A DNA stretch of 7,647 bases from Clostridiales bacterium (lineage in GTDB: Bacteria > Bacillota > Clostridia > Lachnospirales > CAG-274): positions 1-7,647 of the forward strand of contig JAJQCI010000047.1 of assembly GCA_021202835.1 (NCBI GenBank), read 5' to 3'. This document shows positions 1-4,557 of this stretch, piece by piece. Position 1 is the stretch's first letter. Each line of letters opens with the position of its first letter. The notes beneath the pieces were generated by a model. The model searched no databases, had not been told where the DNA came from, and was given only the letters and a program-made list of their open reading frames with translations. The position numbers were made by a program, and so were the translations under genes.

Positions 1-159
1 GCAATCTGCCCTGTTTTGGTGTATAATTTTTTTTAGTGGTAATGTTTTTTGTCATATATCTATTTTACCACAAAAAGAGGATTTCTGCTCATTTATTTGA
101 GTAAAAATCCTCTTTATTTGTTAGCACTGTTTTTTCACAGCCCCCTTATCTCCAAAAAT
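1..159. other. Non-coding left edge and truncation junction
   Basis: I see no credible gene here. The frame that leads into the helicase remnant is open from 49, but its first ~40 codons are low-complexity hydrophobic sequence running through a hairpin, and they resemble nothing in the helicase family. A TATAAT hexamer sits at 22-27, but no convincing -35 element lies at the right distance, so I do not call a promoter. Recognisable helicase sequence begins only around 170-200. The stretch therefore probably contains the breakpoint of a deletion or insertion that removed the helicase 5' end. Breakpoint position is inferred. Confidence 0.5.
74..123 (+). terminator. Hairpin, probable intrinsic terminator
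   Basis: AAAGAGGATTT at 74-84 pairs perfectly with AAATCCTCTTT at 105-115. Inside it CTCA (88-91) can pair with TGAG (98-101). The 3' arm ends in TTT and runs into a T-rich stretch (ATTTGTT), while the 5' side is preceded by an A run, so it could stop transcription from either side. It probably terminates a gene left of the window. The U tract is interrupted, so it is weaker than the hairpin at 3654-3700. Confidence 0.6.
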
Positions 160-1123
160 CCCGATGAAAAATTATATTGTCATAAAGCGACGGTAGATTT
201 ATGGAATAATATAAAGAAGTATTCAGAAGTTAAGGACGCTTTCTTTATATTTGATGAACAAAGGGTTGTCGGTAAGGGTCAATGGGTAAAGGCTTTTCTG
301 CAAATTGCTAAAAACAACGAATGGATTTTGCTTTCGGCTACTCCCGGGGACACTTAGCTCGATTATATTCCCGTGTTTATTGCAAACGGCTTTTATAAAA
401 ACAGAACGGATTTTATGAGAAAGCACGTTGTATTTTCACGAATGAGTAAATTTCCTAAAGTTGACAGATACATAAACACGGGGAGACTTATAAGGCTTAG
501 AAATTCCATACTTATTAATATGGATTTCAACAGGCAGACCATTTCTCACCACGAAGACGTTTATGTCAAATATGATATTTCAGCCTATAAGGACATTATG
601 CGAAACCGTTGGAATATTTGGACAATGAGCCTATCGTAAATGCAGTTGAGCTCTGTTATGCACTGCGAAAAGCTGTTAATACAGTGAATCCAGAAGTGTG
701 GCTGTTCTTGAAATTATGGAGAAACATCCGAAGGCTATTATATTTTACAACTTCGACTATGAACTTGATATTCTTAAAAACTTAGGCTACGGACCGAATA
801 CGGAAATTGCCCAGTGGAACGGACATAAACATCAGCCTGTGCCCGACGGAAAGTCTTGGGTCTATTTGGTGCAGTATACTGCCGGCTGTGAAGGCTGGAA
901 CTGCATTGAAACAGACACAATTATATTTTACTCACAAAACTATTCTTATAAAGTTATGACACAGGCAAGCGGCAGAATCGACAGACTGAATACACCATAC
1001 ACGGATTTATATTATTATCACTTAAAAAGCCGTTCGGGAATAGATTTGGCTATAAGCAAGGCTCTCAAAGCCAAGAAAAAATTTAACGAAGGCAAATTGC
1101 AAACGGAAAATGAGGAGGACGAA
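160..1123 (+). pseudogene. Phage SNF2/DEAD-like DNA helicase, decayed remnant
   Basis: This is the relic of an ATP-dependent superfamily 2 helicase common in Firmicutes phages, where it acts in phage DNA replication or recombination. Visible motifs are the Walker B-like FDEQR (D at 253), motif III SATPGDT (334-354), motif V (YTAG.EGWNC, about 880-903) and motif VI QASGRIDR (962-985). Motif I (Walker A) is absent because the 5' end is missing. TAG at 355-357 interrupts the frame directly after GDT, where the family normally has Trp (TGG). The reading then continues in the same frame to about 612, in frame 3 through DNEPIVNAVELCYALRK (621-671), and near 680-690 moves to frame 2 (SRSVAVLEIMEKHP). 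Two apparent single-base losses plus a nonsense change indicate a dead gene. Sequencing error could explain one lesion but hardly all of them together with the missing N-terminus. The last frame has no stop before the next gene. Confidence 0.87.
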
Positions 1124-1450
1124 ATGGTTGAAGCAATCATAATGAATGTAAACGGAGTAGAATGTACCGTAAACAGAATTTTGAAGGGTGGAAAGAATTA
1201 TATTTGCCTTTCTGATTTGGCAGGGAACGGTTTTGATGTGGGCTATAACAGTTATACTAAAATGCCGAGCCTGAGCAATACAATAAAGGATATTTCCGTA
1301 AAAGTTGACGGACAGGATAAAACAGTTAAGGCTGTCAATATAGACGGTTATTATTTCAGCAAAATAAGAGAGCTCATTGATATTTTGGGCAGTATGGAAA
1401 TCGATTATAAGGACAAAACCGTAATTATAAACAATGTGAGAAAGGACTGA
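1124..1450 (+). CDS. Small two-repeat stalk-like phage protein (108 aa)
   Basis: I set the start at ATG 1124 because GAGGAGG at 1112-1118 lies five bases upstream. The frame is also open further upstream into the helicase remnant, so a fused product cannot be excluded. The protein holds two similar blocks of about 45 residues (roughly 7-50 and 58-103). Each has the pattern V-x-G, a basic strand, a G/D turn with aromatic residue, LxxL or IRxL, a G or GS turn and a final strand. This resembles the copper-amine-oxidase-N/stalk repeats found at the C-terminus of clostridial phage amidases. No signal peptide, membrane segment or catalytic domain is present, so this would be a free binding or structural module. 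The function is unknown. It heads a tight group of genes, with the next ATG four bases after its stop. Confidence 0.7.
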   Translation: MVEAIIMNVNGVECTVNRILKGGKNYICLSDLAGNGFDVGYNSYTKMPSLSNTIKDISVKVDGQDKTVKAVNIDGYYFSKIRELIDILGSMEIDYKDKTVIINNVRKD

Positions 1451-1454
1451 TTTT

Positions 1455-1631
1455 ATGAAAAAATACATGGTTATAATTCGTGAAACACTTGAAAAAGAGG
1501 TGTATATTGAAGCCGAGACAGCAGAGGAAGCAGAAGCAGCGGTTGAATATGGCTGGCGCAACGAAGATTATATTTTGACTGCTGATGATTTTGCAGATGT
1601 GGATTATGAGACGGAGGAAATTTATGATTAA
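1455..1631 (+). CDS. DpnD/PcfM-like small acidic protein (58 aa)
   Basis: A short gene starting at ATG 1455 with an AAAGGA-type ribosome binding site in the end of the preceding gene. The sequence MKKYMVIIRETLEKEV, then an Ala/Glu-rich helix (residues 18-31) and a DYILTADDFADVDYE ending, fits the DpnD/PcfM-like C-terminal domain: a strand, a helix with an EAxx(A/V) pattern, and a final acidic strand. Such proteins are frequent in phages and conjugative elements of Firmicutes. Their biochemical role is not established to my knowledge. The stop overlaps the start of the next gene by eight bases, so the two are probably translationally coupled. The protein is strongly acidic and has no membrane segment. 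Confidence 0.75.
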   Translation: MKKYMVIIRETLEKEVYIEAETAEEAEAAVEYGWRNEDYILTADDFADVDYETEEIYD

Positions 1632-2313
1632 AATTGAAGAGACGGTTGTATACGGTTTTCCCGAAGCGATTTGTGGAATGAGAAATCCTATGAACAGCTG
1701 GGATAAAAGTGATACAGCTTGCATTGACGGAGATGATTCCAATGTTATGGAGGTTGGCGAAAATGACTATAATTTAATGATGAAGCTGTCGGCAGCCGGG
1801 CCTGTTCATGGTAAGTTTAAACGTATGATTACTGTTTATACCGACATTACAGCCCCTTTATATTGGTGGAAGGAGTACGATACATATAAGGTTGGTACGG
1901 TTGCAAACAGCTGTTCCACTATGCATAAAATTCACGAAAAAGAATTTACAGTCGAGGATTTCAGCAGAGAACATCTTTCGGGAATGACAACAGGTTTATG
2001 GACTAATGCGGACGGAACGGTATATTATACTTCGCCCTGTGATTTTCTGCAAATTATTTGTAATGTTTTAAATAACTACAGGGATAAATTTATTAAAACC
2101 CAAAACAAAGATTACTGGTGGCAGATGATACAGCTTTTGCCTTCTTCTTACAATCAAAAGCGGACGGTTATGCTGAATTATGAAGTACTGACAAACATTT
2201 ATATTTACAGAAAAGACCACAAGCTTGATGAATGGAAAGATTTCTGTAAATGGATAGAAGATTTGCCTCTTTCGGAGCTTATAACAGGAAAGGATGAAAC
2301 AAATGAACAATAA
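1624..2313 (+). CDS. ThyX-like phage protein lacking the canonical RHR motif (229 aa)
   Basis: The start is ATG 1624, served by GGAGG at 1613-1617. An earlier in-frame ATG at 1585 has no such site and would sit deep in the previous gene. The protein belongs to a conserved clostridial phage family that I recognise by ITAPLYWWKEYDTYKVGT (75-92), ANSCSTMH (94-101), YWWQMIQLLPSSYNQKR (164-180) and LNYEVL (184-189). The order resembles ThyX, the flavin-dependent thymidylate synthase: a central motif followed by LP...T...N...L......R. At the place where ThyX has RHRxxS, this protein has WWKEYDTYK. Either the chemistry is altered or it is a fold relative without thymidylate synthase activity. It overlaps the genes on both sides (8 and 11 bases), so it lies inside a coupled operon. 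The relation to ThyX is inferred from motif order only. Confidence 0.8.
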   Translation: MIKIEETVVYGFPEAICGMRNPMNSWDKSDTACIDGDDSNVMEVGENDYNLMMKLSAAGPVHGKFKRMITVYTDITAPLYWWKEYDTYKVGTVANSCSTMHKIHEKEFTVEDFSREHLSGMTTGLWTNADGTVYYTSPCDFLQIICNVLNNYRDKFIKTQNKDYWWQMIQLLPSSYNQKRTVMLNYEVLTNIYIYRKDHKLDEWKDFCKWIEDLPLSELITGKDETNEQ

Positions 2314-2446
2314 TAAAGGCTGCAATATATTTTTACTGACTGTCTGTGTTTGCGCCTTGTTTGGCGCAATTATATTTTTGCCGGTTATAGTCATATTTAA
2401 GGTTTTGGATATTTTCGGGAAGAAGAAATTTTACAGAATTGCCTAA
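2303..2446 (+). CDS. Small single-pass membrane protein (47 aa)
   Basis: This gene starts at ATG 2303 inside the end of the ThyX-like gene, with an overlap of 11 bases and GGAAAGGA at 2287-2294 as ribosome binding site. The product has a short polar N-terminus (MNNNKGCN), one hydrophobic stretch over about residues 9-33 rich in Leu, Val, Ile, Phe and Cys, and a basic tail (KVLDIFGKKKFYRIA). That pattern suggests one transmembrane helix with the basic C-terminus inside. I recognise no family. Tiny membrane proteins at operon ends are common in phages and may be holin-like or interact with host membrane proteins, but nothing here decides that. It is the last gene of the left operon. Confidence 0.62.
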   Translation: MNNNKGCNIFLLTVCVCALFGAIIFLPVIVIFKVLDIFGKKKFYRIA

Positions 2447-2452
2447 AATTTG

Positions 2453-2482
2453 TGGTCACTTTCAAAATTTCAAAAGTGACCA
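2453..2482. repeat. 10-bp inverted repeat after the left operon
   Basis: TGGTCACTTT (2453-2462) and AAAGTGACCA (2473-2482) form a perfect 10-bp stem around a 10-base loop, seven bases after the last stop codon of the left operon. It could act as a hairpin in RNA. However, no T run follows, and the arms are variants of the TGGCCACTTT element repeated downstream, so a protein-binding role is equally likely. Confidence 0.7.
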
Positions 2483-2564
2483 AATTACATAAAAAAGTGG
2501 GCAGAGGAAGTTAAGAAACGAAAAAACGGTCTTGAAAATTATATTTTTAAGCAGATTTCGGTCA

Positions 2565-2624
2565 TTTTTGTGGCCAAATGGCCACTTTCCGCCCACTTTT
2601 AAAAACCAAAAGTGGCCACAAAAA
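2565..2624. repeat. Nested inverted repeats with 12-bp outer arms
   Basis: TTTTTGTGGCCA (2565-2576) is the exact reverse complement of TGGCCACAAAAA (2613-2624). Within it GTGGCCA (2570-2576) mirrors TGGCCAC (2579-2585) across two A residues, and CCACTTTT (2593-2600) mirrors AAAAGTGG (2608-2615) around a seven-base loop. Alternative stems compete for the same arms, as in a cruciform or an array of dimer-binding sites. Confidence 0.75.
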
Positions 2625-2768
2625 ACCTGATATTTACAGGGGTTTGCGAGCTTTCTGGCCACTTTTCCACCTTTTTCTTAATTAAATGCGATAAAAAAAA
2701 TAAAAATATATAATAATTAAAGAAAAAAAGCGGCCATCTGTCCACAAGAGAAAAAACGTCCAAAATCG

Positions 2769-2783
2769 ACCGCCTACGGCGGT
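2769..2783. repeat. Short GC-rich inverted repeat upstream of the promoter
   Basis: ACCGCC (2769-2774) and GGCGGT (2778-2783) form a 6-bp stem with a TAC loop, standing out in AT-rich surroundings 17 bases before the -35 element at 2800. No U tract follows. It may be an operator or the trace of an older terminator. Confidence 0.5.
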
Positions 2784-2799
2784 AAAAATAAAATACCGC

Positions 2800-2828
2800 T
2801 TGACCCCCACCGAGCCGTATGGTATAAT
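2800..2828 (+). promoter_or_regulatory. Housekeeping-type promoter of the PASTA-like gene
   Basis: TTGACC at 2800-2805 and a perfect TATAAT at 2823-2828 are separated by exactly 17 bases, the optimum for the main sigma factor. Transcription should start near 2835, leaving a leader of about 40 bases. GGGGAGG at 2866-2872 is the ribosome binding site for ATG 2877. It is the best promoter in the window and gives this gene expression independent of the phage operons. Confidence 0.85.
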
Positions 2829-2876
2829 TAAGCAAATGTGGTAATCTATTATATTTAGCGTGTTTGGGGAGGAAAA

Positions 2877-3611
2877 ATGAGTAAAAAGAAAAAATCTAAG
2901 GGTTTATCAACGGTCGAAACGGGCCTTAACGTAGCAATGAAAGCCGTGGGCCCTTACGTAAATCCATTTGTAAATCCGTTAATCGAAAGTATAGTAAATC
3001 CACTGGCCGATAAATTAACCGAAACATTGGAAGAGCGTAAAATTTTAGTTACGGTACCGGAATTATGTGCTAACGGATTTCCATTATCTACAGAACAAGC
3101 AACAAAAATTTTAACCGATTGTGGCTTAAAAATTATGTTAATCGAACTTCCTTTAAAAGAAGCAGAGCCAAAATATAAGGATTGTTTTGTTAATCAGGTT
3201 ATAGAAACCCAGCCTAAAGCTAAAGAAAAAATTGAACCGGGTTCTACCATATTGGTAAAATATATAACTCAAGAAATTATAGATGAGAGCAAACGTCTAT
3301 ATACGGAAAACGAACACAAAAAAATATTGGAAAGTCAAAAACTTTATGAGCTAAAAGTTAAAAAAGTACAAGAAAAAGCCAATCTTAAAGCTAAAAAAGC
3401 CGAGTTAAAAGCTCAAAAAGTGCAGGAACGATTGGAGCAGAAGGAAATAAAAACTCAAAAACGTTTGGAACAAGGAGAAAAAATAAAGCAAACATCAACT
3501 GATATATTAGATACTGCAAAAAAGAAGACTAACAATATAGTGTCGCATTTGCATAAGAAAAATGATATTGAAGTGAAGATGGACGAAACAGAGGAAAACT
3601 CCTCAACTTAA
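2877..3611 (+). CDS. PASTA-like domain and coiled-coil protein, probable cargo gene (244 aa)
   Basis: The product starts with a lysine-rich tip (KKKKSK), then an amphipathic stretch with three VNP repeats (residues 28-42). Next comes a PASTA-like domain at about 57-130: VPELC near the start, then ATKILTDCGLK, VIETQPKAKEKIEPGS and a final VKYI strand. It ends with a highly charged Lys/Glu helix, likely coiled coil, over about 132-205. PASTA domains normally bind peptidoglycan outside the cell. Here there is no signal peptide or clear membrane helix, so the protein looks cytoplasmic and may bind something else. The gene has its own promoter and terminator. About half of its Leu codons are TTA (13 of 25 by hand), whereas the polymerase-like gene prefers CTT/TTG. 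Both facts suggest separate acquisition. The function is unknown. Confidence 0.8.
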   Translation: MSKKKKSKGLSTVETGLNVAMKAVGPYVNPFVNPLIESIVNPLADKLTETLEERKILVTVPELCANGFPLSTEQATKILTDCGLKIMLIELPLKEAEPKYKDCFVNQVIETQPKAKEKIEPGSTILVKYITQEIIDESKRLYTENEHKKILESQKLYELKVKKVQEKANLKAKKAELKAQKVQERLEQKEIKTQKRLEQGEKIKQTSTDILDTAKKKTNNIVSHLHKKNDIEVKMDETEENSST

Positions 3612-3653
3612 CAAATTATATTTTTTCTTCGCACGAAAAACATTGCCTTTTAT

Positions 3654-3700
3654 GAAGAGAGAGACAATATCCATTTTTGATATTGTACTTTCTCTTTTTC
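3654..3700 (+). terminator. Strong rho-independent terminator
   Basis: ACAATATC (3664-3671) pairs with GATATTGT (3679-3686) around a seven-base loop. The stem is extended by GAAGAGAGAG (3654-3663) against CTTTCTCTTT (3688-3697), with one bulged A and two G-T pairs, giving about 18 pairs before the final T run. It ends the PASTA-like transcript 43 bases after its stop and insulates the nuclease operon that follows. Confidence 0.88.
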
Positions 3701-3731
3701 ATTTGGACAAATTACAGGGAGGCTTGATATT

Positions 3732-4022
3732 TTGACGGAAAGTAAGTTTCAGGTGGGTCTTATAAAGGAACTTAAGAATAGATTTCGAGGCTGTATGGTT
3801 TTAAAGAACGATTCGGATTATATTCAGGGGATTCCCGATTTGCTTGTGCTTTACAATGACAAATGGGCATCTTTGGAATGCAAAAAAAGTGCGAAGGCCA
3901 AAAGACAGCCAAATCAGGAATATTATGTGGGGCTTATGAATGAAATGTCATTTTCAAAATTCATTTGTCCCGAAAATAAGGAGGAAATTTTGAATGAACT
4001 GGAACAAACATTCAAATCTTGA
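3732..4022 (+). CDS. VRR-NUC domain nuclease (96 aa)
   Basis: A stand-alone VRR-NUC protein, a compact PD-(D/E)XK nuclease of phages that cuts structured or branched DNA and often partners the phage SNF2-type helicase. The catalytic pattern is visible as GIPD (D36), LECKK (E49, K51) and the Gln-rich helix RQPNQEYY (58-65). The length is typical for phage copies. The start is TTG 3732, supported by GGGAGG at 3717-3722, and the product begins TESKFQ as in relatives I remember. It is the first gene after the terminator, and no clear promoter lies between, so read-through, antitermination or a non-standard promoter would be needed. Its usual helicase partner is the decayed gene at 160-1123, now separated from it by about 2.6 kb. 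Confidence 0.9.
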   Translation: MTESKFQVGLIKELKNRFRGCMVLKNDSDYIQGIPDLLVLYNDKWASLECKKSAKAKRQPNQEYYVGLMNEMSFSKFICPENKEEILNELEQTFKS

Positions 4023-4557
4023 AGGTCAGCACGTTTTTTTAGGCGCCAGCAAGTATCACTGGGTCAACTACGATGATACAAAGGTGGCTGAAACATATTC
4101 AAAATTTTTGGCGACACAAAAGGGAACGATTCTTCACGACTTTGCAGCTCAGTGTATAAGGTTAGGGCAGAAGCTTCCCAAATCCAAAAAGACATTGAAT
4201 ATGTATGTTAATGACGCAATCGGTTATAAAATGATACCGGAGCAAATATTATATTTTTCCGAAAACTGTTTTGGTACAGCCGATTCAATTATATTTAGGA
4301 ATAAACTTTTGAGAATACACGATTTAAAAACAGGTGTCACAAAGGCACACATGGAGCAGCTTGAAATTTATGCTGCTCTTTTTTGTTTGGAATACAAACA
4401 CAAGCCCTCTGACATCGATATTGAGCTTCGTCTTTATCAGAATAACGAAATTATATTTTTCAAACCAACGGCAGAGGACATCGTTCCCATAATGGACAAG
4501 GTTATTACCTTTGACAAAATCATAAACCAAATTAAGGAAAGAGAGGGTTCGCTATGA
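3994..4557 (+). CDS. PD-(D/E)XK (RecB/Cas4-like) phage nuclease (187 aa)
   Basis: The protein has the ordered nuclease motifs of the RecB/Cas4-like PD-(D/E)XK group: a His in a helix (GTILHDFA, H48), GTAD (D97), HDLKTG (D110, K112) and HMEQLEIYAALF (Q122, Y126). All catalytic positions look intact. This family is common in Firmicutes phages beside the large HTH/DFDGD protein that follows, and probably acts in processing phage DNA ends or recombination. Iron-sulfur cysteines typical of Cas4 are not evident. The start is ATG 3994 with AAGGAGG at 3978-3984, placing the first 29 bases inside the VRR-NUC gene. The stop overlaps the next start in an ATGA junction at 4554-4557, which implies coupled translation with the polymerase-like gene. 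Confidence 0.87.
   Translation: MNWNKHSNLEGQHVFLGASKYHWVNYDDTKVAETYSKFLATQKGTILHDFAAQCIRLGQKLPKSKKTLNMYVNDAIGYKMIPEQILYFSENCFGTADSIIFRNKLLRIHDLKTGVTKAHMEQLEIYAALFCLEYKHKPSDIDIELRLYQNNEIIFFKPTAEDIVPIMDKVITFDKIINQIKEREGSL

Larger units (their letters stand above)
2453..2740. repeat. Cluster of TGGCCACTTTT-type elements in both orientations
   Basis: This 430-base gene-free stretch holds at least seven copies or variants of one element. They are TGGTCACTTT (2453), AAAGTGACCA (2473), AAAGTGGGCA (2494), TGGCCACTTT (2579), CGCCCACTTTT (2590-2600), AAAAGTGGCCA (2608) and TGGCCACTTTT (2656). A degenerate CGGCCA lies near 2731. TGGCCA itself occurs four times between 2571 and 2661, and I found no copy elsewhere in the window. 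Several copies pair into nested inverted repeats. Such arrays usually bind a protein: an iteron-like replication origin, a partition site or a multi-operator control region. The sequence does not tell which. Confidence 0.7.

Noticed and set aside
22..27. TATAAT as a promoter for the helicase remnant
   Set aside because: No matching -35 hexamer is visible and the hairpin at 74-115 would stop the transcript.
355..357. TAG as a recoded sense codon, as in some stop-recoding phages
   Set aside because: All recognised genes here end in TAA or TGA, which would fit recoding. However, the site is a conserved Trp (TGG), recoded TAG usually means Gln, and the same gene also has frame changes and a missing end, so decay is simpler.
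600..700. Programmed ribosomal frameshifting within the helicase
   Set aside because: Two shifts within about 70 bases, no clear X-XXY-YYZ slippery site, and a truncated start. Mutation fits better.
1022..1561. Long open frame on the minus strand
   Set aside because: Shadow of + strand genes. Its product is low-complexity and lacks a ribosome site or recognisable domain. The same holds for the other minus-strand frames.
2453..2740. CRISPR array
   Set aside because: Elements are short, occur in both orientations and have irregular spacing with no uniform spacers.
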